Positions 40,985 to 49,138 of a stretch of 64,000 nucleotides of DNA are shown here, one piece after another. The stretch spans positions 1 to 64,000 of the forward strand of contig JAWODW010000103.1 in assembly GCA_046483065.1 (NCBI GenBank), written 5' to 3'. Position numbers and translations under genes: made by a program. How positions within the stretch are numbered: position 1 is the first letter of the stretch; the number at the start of each line of letters is the position of its first letter. The notes below the pieces were generated by a model that had not been told where the DNA came from, did no database searches, and saw nothing but the letters and a program-made list of their open reading frames with translations. Source of the DNA: JAWVYT01 sp046483065. GTDB taxonomy: Bacteria; Gemmatimonadota; Gemmatimonadetes; Longimicrobiales; RSA9.

Positions 40985-41442
40985 CCGGCCTCGGCCTCGC
41001 GCAGCACCCGGAGGAAGGTCTCGCTGTTCTCGGCCTGCATCAACCGCTCCCGGACGGTGGGCCGGCGGACCATGTGTGAGATCCGGCTCAGCGCCTTGAT
41101 GTGCGGCCCTGCGGCCGATTCGGGGCCCACCAGCAGGAAGACCAGGCGTACGGGCTCCTGGTCGAGCGCGTCGAAGTCCACGGGCTCGACGGTCACGCCG
41201 GCGGCCATGGAGAGTTCTCCGCACGCGTCACTCTTCCCGTGGGGGAGCGCCACGCCGTGCCCGATGCCCGTGGAGAGGACCTGCTCCCGCTCCCGGACCA
41301 CCCGCACTACGGCCTCAGGGTCCGCCACGCAACCGTCCTCCGCGAGCAGGTCCACGAGCTCGCGCAGCACATCCTCTTTGGTCGTTGCCTCGAGGGGCAC
41401 CTTCACCCGCAATGAGGAAAGCAGTTCCGGTAGCAGGATCAC
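40981..41442 (-). CDS. ptsN: PTS EIIA-type nitrogen regulatory protein
   Basis: This 153-residue EIIA (fructose/mannitol/Ntr class) has the phospho-acceptor His68 in GHGVALPHGKSD. In bacteria lacking sugar PTS it transmits regulatory phosphate to control potassium, nitrogen or cell-envelope functions; no partner EI or NPr is visible here. It begins at GTG and lies about 40 bases below a TTGTCG-N17-TAACTT promoter, making it the first gene of the nine-gene operon reaching to 31187. Confidence 0.9.
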   Translation of the reverse strand: MILLPELLSSLRVKVPLEATTKEDVLRELVDLLAEDGCVADPEAVVRVVREREQVLSTGIGHGVALPHGKSDACGELSMAAGVTVEPVDFDALDQEPVRLVFLLVGPESAAGPHIKALSRISHMVRRPTVRERLMQAENSETFLRVLREAEAG

Positions 41443-41481
41443 GACTCGTTCAGGAGGGTCAGTAGGCGTAACAATCGGCGT

Positions 41482-41510
41482 AAGTTAACCGTGGCCCATG
41501 ACTGCGACAA
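41482..41510 (-). promoter_or_regulatory. Promoter of the ptsN-ubiB operon
   Basis: TTGTCG (41505-41510), 17 bp, TAACTT (41482-41487) on the minus strand. The predicted leader is about 33 nt. Confidence 0.5.
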
Positions 41511-41600
41511 CCGACCGCTGCGGCCGCATTTCCCACCGTCGATCCGCCTTCCGAGCTGCCCTCCCGGCCCCCGGGCAGATGCCCGACCCGCGGAGCGGGG

Positions 41601-41629
41601 TTCACCTGGCCCGGTCTTCGCACTACGTT
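41601..41629 (+). promoter_or_regulatory. rlmN promoter, nearly leaderless
   Basis: TTCACC (41601-41606), 17 bp, TACGTT (41624-41629). The -10 ends 10 bases before the ATG at 41640, leaving a leader of about 3 nt, and no ribosome-binding site is visible. Confidence 0.45.
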
Positions 41630-41639
41630 ACGCCCGCCC

Positions 41640-42731
41640 ATGACCCATGAAGCCGAGTACCCCGACCTCATCGGCCTGGTCCCGGACCGGGCCCGCGACG
41701 CACTTCGCACCCATTTCGAGGCGCGAGGCGTTGCCTCGTACCGCGTGGACCAGACGCTGAGCTGGCTCTACGAGAAGGTGGCGCTGTCCACCGACGAGAT
41801 CACCGAGCTGCCCACCGAGGAGCGGGCCGCGCTGGCCGAGGCGTTCACGTTCACATCGCCGGACCCGGCCCGCGTGCAGGTCTCGGAGGACGGCACCGCC
41901 AAGCACCTCTGGCGCATGGCCGACGGTGAGCTGGTGGAGAGCGTCCTCATCCCCGCCGAGGACCGCCTCACGCTGTGCATCTCGAGCCAGGCGGGGTGCG
42001 CCATGGGGTGCACCTTCTGCGCCACGGGGTGGTCGGGCTACCGGCGCAACCTGAGCGCCGGCGAGATCGTGGCCCAGTACCGGGGGGCGCGCAGGTGGGC
42101 CGAGGCCAACGACTACGGCCCCATCACGAACATCGTCTATATGGGGATGGGCGAGCCGCTCATGAACCTCGGCCCCGTCATGGACTCCCTCACGCTTCTG
42201 AACCACGGGTACGACGTGGGCGCCCGACGGATCACCGTCTCTACCGTGGGGATCGTGCCCGGGATCGACGCACTGGCCGAACGACCCGAGCAGTTCAAGC
42301 TGGCCCTCAGCCTCCACGCCCCCAGTCACCTCCTGCGGGAGAAGATCGTGCCGGTGGAGAAGAAGTACCCCATCGCCGACCTCATGGAGAGCCTGCGGCG
42401 GTTCGACGAGGCGGGCGGACGCCGGGTCACCTTCGAGTACATCATGATCGATGGCGTGAACGACGACCCGGCGCTGGCCGACACCCTGGCGGGGCTGGCC
42501 GCGGAGGTCTGGGCTCACGTCAACCTGATCCCGTACAACCCCATCCCCGGGCCCGACTGGGGCCCCTCCCCGCCGGGCCGGATCCGGGCCTTCGCGAACC
42601 GCCTCGAGGAGCGGGGGATCAACACCACCATCCGGACGCCCCGGGGCCGCGACATCGCCGCCGCGTGCGGCCAGCTCCGGGCCGAGCACGAGACCTCGCC
42701 CCCGAAGCCCTTCGTCGAGCTGACCACGTAA
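41640..42731 (+). CDS. rlmN: Dual-specificity 23S rRNA/tRNA adenine-C2 methyltransferase RlmN
   Basis: This 363-residue radical SAM enzyme has the cluster motif AGCAMGCTFCATG (Cys120, Cys124, Cys127), YMGMGEPLMN binding SAM, VSTVGIVPG, and the C-terminal AAACGQL cysteine that forms the transient protein-RNA link. It methylates A2503 of 23S rRNA and A37 of some tRNAs. The gene is monocistronic, divergent from ptsN, with an almost leaderless predicted promoter. Confidence 0.97.
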   Translation: MTHEAEYPDLIGLVPDRARDALRTHFEARGVASYRVDQTLSWLYEKVALSTDEITELPTEERAALAEAFTFTSPDPARVQVSEDGTAKHLWRMADGELVESVLIPAEDRLTLCISSQAGCAMGCTFCATGWSGYRRNLSAGEIVAQYRGARRWAEANDYGPITNIVYMGMGEPLMNLGPVMDSLTLLNHGYDVGARRITVSTVGIVPGIDALAERPEQFKLALSLHAPSHLLREKIVPVEKKYPIADLMESLRRFDEAGGRRVTFEYIMIDGVNDDPALADTLAGLAAEVWAHVNLIPYNPIPGPDWGPSPPGRIRAFANRLEERGINTTIRTPRGRDIAAACGQLRAEHETSPPKPFVELTT

Positions 42732-42740
42732 CCCCAGGCC

Positions 42741-42880
42741 CTCTTCCTCTCCCTCTCCTTCGGCCTGTACCTCTCCGTCCACTTCGTACTTCGCCTTTTC
42801 CTCAGCCCGCCATCAACCAGGGAGAGGGACAGGTACGAAGCGGAGGTACAGGTACAGGTCGAGGTCGAGGGAGATAAAGA
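42741..42880. repeat. Imperfect inverted repeat with tandem hexamers between rlmN and the GerMN gene
   Basis: CCTGTACCTC...CTTCGTAC (42764-42789) pairs with GTACGAAGCGGAGGTACAGG (42833-42852), with a 6-base bulge. The outer flanks are a pyrimidine tract (42741-42760) and a purine tract (about 42860-42890). The right arm contains tandem GGTACA x2 and GGTCGA x2 hexamers. It lies between convergent genes and could end transcription from both sides. Confidence 0.5.
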
Positions 42881-42940
42881 AGGAGAAGGGATCGCGGCAG
42901 CCCCTGTACCGATACGTACCAGAACTTCCGATGCAGTAGA

Positions 42941-43564
42941 CTACCGCACGGCCTCCCGGAACCCTGCCGGCGGATTCCAGCCGCCGCGACGGATCGGGTC
43001 GCAGCCGAACTGAAGCCACGCCATCAGCGCCTCGCAGCTGCCCTCGATCCGGAACTCCACCCGCCGCACCCCCGGAAACTGGAACGCCGTGGCCTGGAGC
43101 TCGCCCAGAAGCATGAGCGCACCCGCCGACCCGACGGCGTTGGGGATCACGGGACGGAGGTCCTCGAAGTCGATCACGGCGAACCCGTCGGTCACTTCCA
43201 CACCCCGCAGCATCCCCGCCGTCTCCCCGGAGAACCAGGAGTGGAGCCCCTCCGCCCGCTCCTCCGCAGTCGGCCCTGCCAGGAGCGCGGTGAACGCGGC
43301 CCGCAGCCCGTGGGCGGTGTCCGCCACTGTCCGGGGTACCGGGACCTGCTCCTCGTCGGGGGCGGTAAAATAGGCGTAGACGGTGTCGAATCCCGCCGAG
43401 TCGACCGCGGCTGCGGCCCCGCTCCCCGGGTCGGCATCGGGTGCCGGCCCACGATCACACGCGGCCACTCCGAGCGCGGCCGCGGCCAGGCCCAGGAGTG
43501 TGAGGGTGCCGGCCGCGCGGTGCGGTGGATCGGGCCGTGTCCCCGGCGTCGAGCGCGGTGTCAT
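42941..43564 (-). CDS. GerMN-domain lipoprotein
   Basis: This 207-residue protein has a signal peptide and lipobox (ALGVAAC, Cys about 36), then a GerMN-like domain with YAYFTAPDEEQVPVPRTV, ALLAGPTAEERAEGLHSWF and VIDFEDLRP. The motif set matches the sporulation/germination-derived envelope domain found in many non-sporulating bacteria. It begins at ATG overlapping the LytR_C gene stop (ATGA). Function unknown. Confidence 0.82.
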   Translation of the reverse strand: MTPRSTPGTRPDPPHRAAGTLTLLGLAAAALGVAACDRGPAPDADPGSGAAAAVDSAGFDTVYAYFTAPDEEQVPVPRTVADTAHGLRAAFTALLAGPTAEERAEGLHSWFSGETAGMLRGVEVTDGFAVIDFEDLRPVIPNAVGSAGALMLLGELQATAFQFPGVRRVEFRIEGSCEALMAWLQFGCDPIRRGGWNPPAGFREAVR

Positions 43565-44115
43565 CGGGCCCCATCCTCCCGGGCGGTGTCGGCCGGCGAC
43601 GATTCCTCCGCTCCCACGGCCGCATCATCGCCATCCGTCTGCCCCACGAGCGCCCTCAGCTGGTCGAGCCAGCTCCGGTCGGGTGCGGACGCGGGCGGCC
43701 AGTCGCCGCCCAGGACCACGGTGACCTCGAGCATTCGGGAGGAGTCCACCGCGGTGGCCACCGAGTCGATCCCCAGAACGGCGGCCACTGCGCGGGCCCG
43801 GTCGGGTCGACCCACGCGGTCCACCACCACCGACCGCTCGTGGCGGAAGTGGTCGGCGTTGCCGAAGAAGACCACGTCGAAGCCGTCGCCCCGGAGCCGG
43901 TAAGTGGCGTCCCGCGCGAGCCCGGCTGTGCCGGCGCCGTTCAGGACCTCGATCCGGGCCTGCCGCGGGCCGTCCGCCGACGCGCCGAGCGCCCGCAGCC
44001 CCGTCCCGGCGGGCTCGTCGTCCCAGAGGCCGGCCACGGCCGACACGACGAACGCGCCCACGAGCCCCAGGCCGATGAAGAGGGCGGCGGAGACCAGGCG
44101 CCGGTCATCCGCCAT
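43561..44115 (-). CDS. LytR_C-domain membrane protein
   Basis: This 184-residue protein has one N-terminal membrane helix (about 10-28) and a LytR cell-envelope C-terminal domain (about 50-145: IEVLNGAGTAGLARDATYRLRGDGFDVVFFG and VLGGDW), followed by an acidic tail. The domain often follows LCP ligases but here stands alone. It lies after a yqeK-like gene with an 11-bp overlap and before the GerMN gene. Confidence 0.85.
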   Translation of the reverse strand: MADDRRLVSAALFIGLGLVGAFVVSAVAGLWDDEPAGTGLRALGASADGPRQARIEVLNGAGTAGLARDATYRLRGDGFDVVFFGNADHFRHERSVVVDRVGRPDRARAVAAVLGIDSVATAVDSSRMLEVTVVLGGDWPPASAPDRSWLDQLRALVGQTDGDDAAVGAEESSPADTAREDGAR

Positions 44116-44689
44116 CGTCGTCTCCGGTCACCAGCTGGTTCCAGAAGGCCACGGTGGGGTCCCGCAGCGGGTGGGCGCCGTCCAGTGACCGGCGGATCCG
44201 GTCGGCGGTCACCTCCACCAGTACGGCGGCCATCTCGTCCGGAACCCGGGCCCGCAGGTCCGCCAGCCGCTCTGCGTCATGCGACCGTCCCGGCTCGGTA
44301 TAGTCCGCCAGGTACAGCGCCCGACCCAGGCGGTCGAAATCGGGGTGCCCCAGCGTGTGCCAGGCGATGGCCGTGAGGAGCGGGGCGTCGTCTACGCCCG
44401 CCGCCGCCAGTCGGCCTGCGGCGGCGGGCCCGTGGAGGAGTCCGCCCGGCAGGTCCCGGACCGCCGCGGGCACCCGGGGCCGGAGCGTCTCGGGGTCGGC
44501 ATCCCGGAGGGCGTCGTGGAGCATGGCCGCGGCGCGCCAGCGGCGGAGCTCGGCCTCGTCCAGGGCCCAGGCGCGGGCCCAACCCGTCATGACATCGGCC
44601 ACCCGGACCATGTGGTCCCGGCGGCTCGGGGAGGCTTCGGCCCAGTCGGGCAGTCGGCCGGCGGCTGCGGCTTCGATCAAAGGATGCAT
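44105..44689 (-). CDS. YqeK-like HD-domain hydrolase
   Basis: This 194-residue HD protein has the metal motifs RRDHMVRVADVM, AAMLHDAL, LHGPAAAG and IAWHTLGHPDFD plus LYLADYTEPGRSHD, matching the YqeK family of symmetrical Ap4A hydrolases. It probably degrades diadenosine tetraphosphate. ATG 44689 was preferred to the adjacent GTG at 44692. In many relatives yqeK neighbours nadD and rsfS; neither is here. It overlaps the LytR_C gene start by 11 bp. Confidence 0.83.
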   Translation of the reverse strand: MHPLIEAAAAGRLPDWAEASPSRRDHMVRVADVMTGWARAWALDEAELRRWRAAAMLHDALRDADPETLRPRVPAAVRDLPGGLLHGPAAAGRLAAAGVDDAPLLTAIAWHTLGHPDFDRLGRALYLADYTEPGRSHDAERLADLRARVPDEMAAVLVEVTADRIRRSLDGAHPLRDPTVAFWNQLVTGDDDGG

Positions 44690-44724
44690 CACGCCGACGA
44701 AGGTAGGGCCTCCGGGTCGCTTAC

Positions 44725-44769
44725 GAAACGCGGGCGGCGGAGCCGGTATCCGTCGGCTCCGCCGCCCGC
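44725..44769 (-). terminator. Terminator of panBCD
   Basis: A perfect 15-bp stem (44730-44744 with 44755-44769, 10-nt loop) follows panD on the minus strand, ending in GCGUUUCGUA, a weak U-run. Confidence 0.75.
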
Positions 44770-44799
44770 GGGGGACGCACTCGGGAAGGGGGCCGGCGG

Positions 44800-45198
44800 T
44801 CAGGCCGGCTCGATCCGGAGCTGCCCGTCCGGTGTCTCCGCCTTCGGCCGGGGCCGGATGCGGTTCTGGTCATCTACGAAGACCAGCCGGGGCTCGAACC
44901 CCTCGAGCTCGCCCTCGCCGTACTCGGCATAAGACATGACGATCACCTTGTCGCCGGGCTGCACGAGGCGGGCGGCGGCGCCGTTCAGCACCACGTCGCC
45001 GGACTCCTCCGCCCCGGTGATCACATACGTCTCGAAGCGGGCGCCGTTGGCGATGTTCACCACGTGGACCCGCTCGTACTCGCGGATATCGGCCGCATCC
45101 ATGAGGAGCGGGTCGAGCGTGATGCTGCCTTCGTAGGCCAGGTCCGCGTCGGTCACAGTGGCCCGATGGATCTTCGACTTGCACATGCTGCGTCGCAT
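44800..45198 (-). CDS. panD: Aspartate 1-decarboxylase (pyruvoyl enzyme)
   Basis: This 132-residue protein has the self-cleavage site YEGSITLD, with Gly24-Ser25 yielding the pyruvoyl group on the alpha chain, exactly as numbered in E. coli. KSKIHRATVT and the VIVMSYA strand are conserved. It makes beta-alanine for pantothenate. The ATG has GGGGGCGCC upstream, 10 bp after panC, and the gene ends the panBCD operon. Confidence 0.97.
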   Translation of the reverse strand: MRRSMCKSKIHRATVTDADLAYEGSITLDPLLMDAADIREYERVHVVNIANGARFETYVITGAEESGDVVLNGAAARLVQPGDKVIVMSYAEYGEGELEGFEPRLVFVDDQNRIRPRPKAETPDGQLRIEPA

Positions 45199-45208
45199 GG
45201 CGCCCCCT

Positions 45209-46087
45209 TTATGACTGCTGTCCCAATATCACATTGTCGATGAGCCGCGTGTCGCCCACCCGGGCGGCTACGGCCAGCACGGCGCCGGCCCGTGCCTCGT
45301 CGAGCTCGTCCAGTGTCTCAGGGTCTACCAGCTCGATGTACTCAGGTTCCACATCGGCGTCCCGCATGGTACCCCGCACCCGTGCTTTCAGCCGGTCGGC
45401 GTTGGTGACGCCCTCGTCCTCGAACACCGACCGGGCGGCGAACAGGCCTTGCGAGAGACTCCGGGCCCGCGCCCGCTCCGCCTCCGAGAGGTAGGCGTTG
45501 CGCGACGACAGCGCCAGCCCGTCCTGCTCCCGGACGATGGGCGCGGCCTCGACCCGCACCGGCATATCCAGGTCCCGCACCATCTGCCGGATCAGCACCG
45601 CCTGCTGGTAGTCCTTCCGGCCGAACACAGCCACGTCCGGCTGCACCATGCCGAACAGCTTGGCCACCACGGTCAGTACGCCCTGGAAGTGCCCCGGTCG
45701 GGTGAGGCCGCACAGGCGTTCCGCCAGCGGGCCCGGCACCACCTTCACCACCGGTTCGCCGTCGGGGTACACCACCTCGGTGGCGGGCGCGTACACCAGG
45801 TCCACGCCCCGGGCCTCGGCCAGCTCGGCGTCGCGCTCCGGGTCCCGGGGATACTCCTCGAAGTCCTCTCCGGGACCGAACTGCGTGGGGTTCACGAAGT
45901 TCGACATGACCACGAAGTCGGTGCGCTCCCGGGCCCGGTCCACCAGCGAGAGGTGCCCTTCGTGGAGGTAGCCCATGGTCGGCACCAGGCCGATCACGTC
46001 CGCCACCCCGGGCATGGTCGCGCCGGCACGGCCCCGGGCCGCACTGACTTCACGACGCAAGTCGTCTACCGTACGAACGGTTTTCAC
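45209..46087 (-). CDS. panC: Pantoate-beta-alanine ligase
   Basis: This 292-residue ligase has the HIGH-like motif in VPTMGYLHEGHLSLV, FVNPTQFGPGEDF and the KMSKS-like region around LALSSRNAYL. It condenses pantoate and beta-alanine with ATP. It starts at GTG overlapping panB (GTGA) and is followed by panD. The order panB-panC-panD is common. Confidence 0.97.
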   Translation of the reverse strand: MKTVRTVDDLRREVSAARGRAGATMPGVADVIGLVPTMGYLHEGHLSLVDRARERTDFVVMSNFVNPTQFGPGEDFEEYPRDPERDAELAEARGVDLVYAPATEVVYPDGEPVVKVVPGPLAERLCGLTRPGHFQGVLTVVAKLFGMVQPDVAVFGRKDYQQAVLIRQMVRDLDMPVRVEAAPIVREQDGLALSSRNAYLSEAERARARSLSQGLFAARSVFEDEGVTNADRLKARVRGTMRDADVEPEYIELVDPETLDELDEARAGAVLAVAARVGDTRLIDNVILGQQS

Positions 46088-46905
46088 GCGTGGCTGTGTT
46101 CCGGGCCCGGATACTCGCGCGACCGGACCGCGTCCACGTACTCGGCCAGTCCCCGACGCGTCTCGCCCGCCAGGTCGGCGAACCTGCGCAGGAACTTCGG
46201 CGCGAACTCGTCGTTCAACCCGAGCATGTCATAGAGCACCAGCACCTGCCCGTCGCAGTCCACGCCGGCGCCGATCCCGATGGTCGGGACCGGCAGCGCC
46301 TCGGTGACCTCCTTCGCCAGTCCAGCCGGGACCAGCTCCAGCACCACGGCGAAGCACCCGGCCTCCGCCAGGCGGTCGGCCTCGTCCCGGATCCGTCGGG
46401 CGTTCTCGTCCTCCCGGCCCTGGACCCGGTAGCCGCCCAGGGCGTGGACGGACTGAGGGGTCAGGCCGATGTGCCCCATGACCGGGATCCCGGCGTCGAC
46501 CACGGCCCGGACGTGCCGGCACCGCTCCTCGGAGCCGCCCTCGAGCTTGACCGCCTCGGCGCCGGTCTCGGCCAGTACCCGACCGGCGTTCCGGACCGTC
46601 TCCCGGGGATCCACGTGGAAGCTCATGAACGGCATGTCGATGACCAGCAGCGCCCGCTCCACACCCCGCCGGACGGCGGAGCCATGGCGGATCATGTCAT
46701 CGAGGGTCACGGTCAGCGTCGACTCCAGCCCGAGGACCACCTGACCGAGAGAGTCGCCCACCAGGACCACGTCCGCGCCCGCGCCGTCCACGAGGCGCGC
46801 GAACAGGTAGTCATAGGCGGTCAGCGCCACGATGGGCTCGCCGCGCTGTTTCATGTCCAGGAGATCCCGGACGGTGGTTCGCCTTCGGTTCGAGCCGGTG
46901 CTCAT
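46084..46905 (-). CDS. panB: 3-methyl-2-oxobutanoate hydroxymethyltransferase
   Basis: This 273-residue TIM-barrel enzyme has VALTAYDYLFA, VLVGDSLGQV with the metal-binding Asp, FMSFHVDP, EGGSE with the metal-binding Glu, GHIGLTPQ and IGIGAGVDCDGQVLV. It makes ketopantoate using methylenetetrahydrofolate. ATG 46905 (MSTGSN) is preferred to the frame opening 15 nt further up. It is the first gene of panBCD, with a strong promoter at 46950-46978. Confidence 0.97.
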   Translation of the reverse strand: MSTGSNRRRTTVRDLLDMKQRGEPIVALTAYDYLFARLVDGAGADVVLVGDSLGQVVLGLESTLTVTLDDMIRHGSAVRRGVERALLVIDMPFMSFHVDPRETVRNAGRVLAETGAEAVKLEGGSEERCRHVRAVVDAGIPVMGHIGLTPQSVHALGGYRVQGREDENARRIRDEADRLAEAGCFAVVLELVPAGLAKEVTEALPVPTIGIGAGVDCDGQVLVLYDMLGLNDEFAPKFLRRFADLAGETRRGLAEYVDAVRSREYPGPEHSHA

Positions 46906-46949
46906 GGGTTGGCCTGCCACGCTTGGCTGGGGTGTTCTACGCCGGGTCG

Positions 46950-46978
46950 AAGCTAGATTCGCCCTCGCACCCTGTCAA
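46950..46978 (-). promoter_or_regulatory. panBCD promoter
   Basis: A perfect TTGACA (46973-46978), 17 bp, TAGCTT (46950-46955) on the minus strand, with a predicted leader of about 38 nt. One of the clearest promoters in the window. Confidence 0.75.
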
Positions 46979-47004
46979 ACCTGTGGGCGGCGGCGGGCCG
47001 GACG

Positions 47005-47033
47005 TTGACGCTGTCCCCCGCCTGCGGCACCTT
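47005..47033 (+). promoter_or_regulatory. Promoter of the NFACT gene, predicted leaderless
   Basis: TTGACG (47005-47010), 17 bp, CACCTT (47028-47033). The -10 ends 7 bases before the GTG at 47040, and no ribosome-binding site is seen there, so transcription would start on the start codon. Confidence 0.45.
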
Positions 47034-47039
47034 CCACCC

Positions 47040-48737
47040 GTGTCGACCCCCATTACGTACGACTCGCTGCTCGTTCACTATCTGGCCCGGGAGCTGGAAG
47101 GCCGCCTCTCGGCCCGTCGACTCCGCCGCGTCCGGTTCGACTCCGAGCACCGCCGCTTCACCCTGGAGCTCCGCCACGAGCGCCTGGTCTGGGAGCTCCA
47201 CCCCACCCGGGGCTGGATCCGGGTCATCAAGGACGAGGACGACGACGAGACCGCCGACCTCCCGACGGAGGCCGCCGAGGGCTTCGGCGGCCGCAGGATC
47301 CGCACCCAGCGCCGCCCGCGAGTGCGCCGGATCACGGCCCCCCTCGATGACCGGGTCCTGGAGATCGAGATCGACGCCGGCGGCGCCGACCGGGCCTCCC
47401 GCTTCGTGGTGGAGCTCATGACGAACCAGTGGAACGTGCTGGCTCTCGCGCCGGACGGCCGGATCCTTTCAGCGCTCTGGACCCGGGACGCCGGCGGCCG
47501 GGCGCTGGAGGCCGGTGAGGTCTACAGGCCACCGGGCGGGTTCGAGCCCCGCGAAGGGATCGACGAGCCCATCACGCGCGATCGCTGGCTGGAGATCCTC
47601 GCCGATGTCGACCCCGACGACCGCCCCAGGACCCTCGTCCGCTCCGTGGCGTGGACGAGTCCGCTCAACGCGGGCCCGATCCTCGACGGTGGCGGCAGCT
47701 CCGGCGCGCCGGAGCCCGAGGACGCCGCAGAAGCGCTGGAGGCGGCATGGCTCCGGTACCGGGAGCTGGCGTCCCGCCCGGAGCCCCACCCCCAGCTCCT
47801 GGAGCATGATGGCGGCGTCCCCTACCCCCTGCCCCTCCCGGGCATCACCGGCCGTCCCGTCATGTCGCTGCTGGCCGCTTTCGACGAGGCCGCCACGGCC
47901 GACCCGCTGGCGCCCGAGGTCCGGGCCGCCCTCGAGGACCGGCTCGAGCGCGTCAGCCGGAAGGCGGAGCGGCTCCGGGAGGAGGCCGAGAAGGCCCCCG
48001 AGCGGGCCCGGCGGCTCCGGTCCCGCGCGGACCTCCTCATGGCCCGGCTCCACGAGGTCGAGAAAGGGACGGAGTCCGTGGATCTCCCCGACTTCGAGGG
48101 CGGCACCGTCACGTTCGAGCTCGACCCCGCTCTCTCCCCCGTCCAGAACGCCGAGAGGATGTACGACCAGGCCGGCCGACGGGAACGAGCCGCCGAGCAG
48201 CTCCCGGCCCGGGTGCGCGAGGCCGTGGCGGAACGTCACCGCCTCGAGGGCCTTCTCGACGCCCTCGATGACGACGACGTCGACCCCGACGAGCTCGCCC
48301 GCTGGATCGAGGAGCTCCGCCCCGAGTCCGGCGATGCCGGCGGCGACAGCGACCGCCGACCCTACCGCCGGTTCCGCAGCAGCGGCGGCTTCGAGATCCG
48401 GGTCGGTCGGAGCGGCAAGGCCAACGACGAGCTCACATTCCACCATTCGGCCCCCGATGACATCTGGCTCCACGCCCGTGACGTGGCGGGCGCACACGTC
48501 ATCCTCCGCTGGCCCGACCGGGAGCAGAACCCGCCCAAGCGGGACCTGCTCGAGGCCGCCATCCTGGCGGCCGTACACTCCAAGGCCCGCACCTCCGGCA
48601 CCGTCCCCGTGGACTGGACCCGCCGCAAGTACGTCCGGAGCCCCCGAAAGGCGCCGCCGGGCACCGTCATCCCGGATCGCGTCTCGACGGTGTTCGTGGA
48701 GCCCGACGAGGAGGTGGTGGCGAGGCTCGCCGAGTAG
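47040..48737 (+). CDS. NFACT-family protein (RqcH/fibronectin-binding-like)
   Basis: This 565-residue protein has the N-terminal NFACT-N domain (about 1-240; ITYDSLLVHYLARELEGRL), long helical coiled-coil arms (about 290-440) and the C-terminal NFACT-R domain with FEIRVGRSGKANDELTF, DDIWLHARDVAGAHVILR and SGTVPVDWT...YVRSPRKAPPG. The DIWLHA segment retains the usual features. Bacterial RqcH adds C-terminal Ala tails to stalled nascent chains. The start GTG 47040 is supported by the promoter position rather than a ribosome-binding site. Divergent from panB. Confidence 0.88.
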   Translation: MSTPITYDSLLVHYLARELEGRLSARRLRRVRFDSEHRRFTLELRHERLVWELHPTRGWIRVIKDEDDDETADLPTEAAEGFGGRRIRTQRRPRVRRITAPLDDRVLEIEIDAGGADRASRFVVELMTNQWNVLALAPDGRILSALWTRDAGGRALEAGEVYRPPGGFEPREGIDEPITRDRWLEILADVDPDDRPRTLVRSVAWTSPLNAGPILDGGGSSGAPEPEDAAEALEAAWLRYRELASRPEPHPQLLEHDGGVPYPLPLPGITGRPVMSLLAAFDEAATADPLAPEVRAALEDRLERVSRKAERLREEAEKAPERARRLRSRADLLMARLHEVEKGTESVDLPDFEGGTVTFELDPALSPVQNAERMYDQAGRRERAAEQLPARVREAVAERHRLEGLLDALDDDDVDPDELARWIEELRPESGDAGGDSDRRPYRRFRSSGGFEIRVGRSGKANDELTFHHSAPDDIWLHARDVAGAHVILRWPDREQNPPKRDLLEAAILAAVHSKARTSGTVPVDWTRRKYVRSPRKAPPGTVIPDRVSTVFVEPDEEVVARLAE

Positions 48738-48744
48738 GGGGCTC

Positions 48745-49138
48745 GCCCTCCGGGCTCGCAACCGGCGGCGCGATGCGCGTCCCTGCGACATTCGAAGGCG
48801 ACCCCGGCGCGCCGCAACAGGCCCGGGGAACGGCGGGCACGCTCTTCGTCGGAGGGTGGACCCCGGGCAACACGCGGCCTGCAGCCGCAACACGCCCGGC
48901 CTGGGCGGCCAGGCAGCGGCTCGCGGCTGCGCCGCTCGCAGGAACAGCCAACGCTCGTAAGTCGGGCTGGACGGTCGAGCCGGATGGTGACCGAGGGGAG
49001 CCCAGGCGAGGCCCGCACGGCCGAGCCGTTGCGAGCCGAAGGCAAGCGTGTTGCGAGCCGCAGGCGAGCCCTTTTGCGACCGAAGGGAGCCTGTTGCCGG
49101 CGCCGAGCGCCGGCCTGTTGCGCCGCGCAGCGGCGCCC
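48745..49138. repeat. Island 1 of GTTGC-type small hairpin repeats
   Basis: This 400-bp spacer between convergent genes consists largely of about 22-nt units. In the right half (about 49026-49136) they read GTTGC..., and in the left half (about 48760-48920) ...GCAAC, so the units point outward from a centre near 48.93-48.97 kb. Individual units fold: 49097-49113 is a 7-bp stem around CGA; 49120-49136 is a 7-bp stem around GCA; others have GAA or GCA loops with internal G-A mismatches. The last hairpin abuts the trpA stop. No ORF is supported. Confidence 0.75.

Noticed and set aside
48745..49138. CRISPR array
   Set aside because: Units are about 22 nt, variable and self-complementary, without spacers of constant length; no cas genes.
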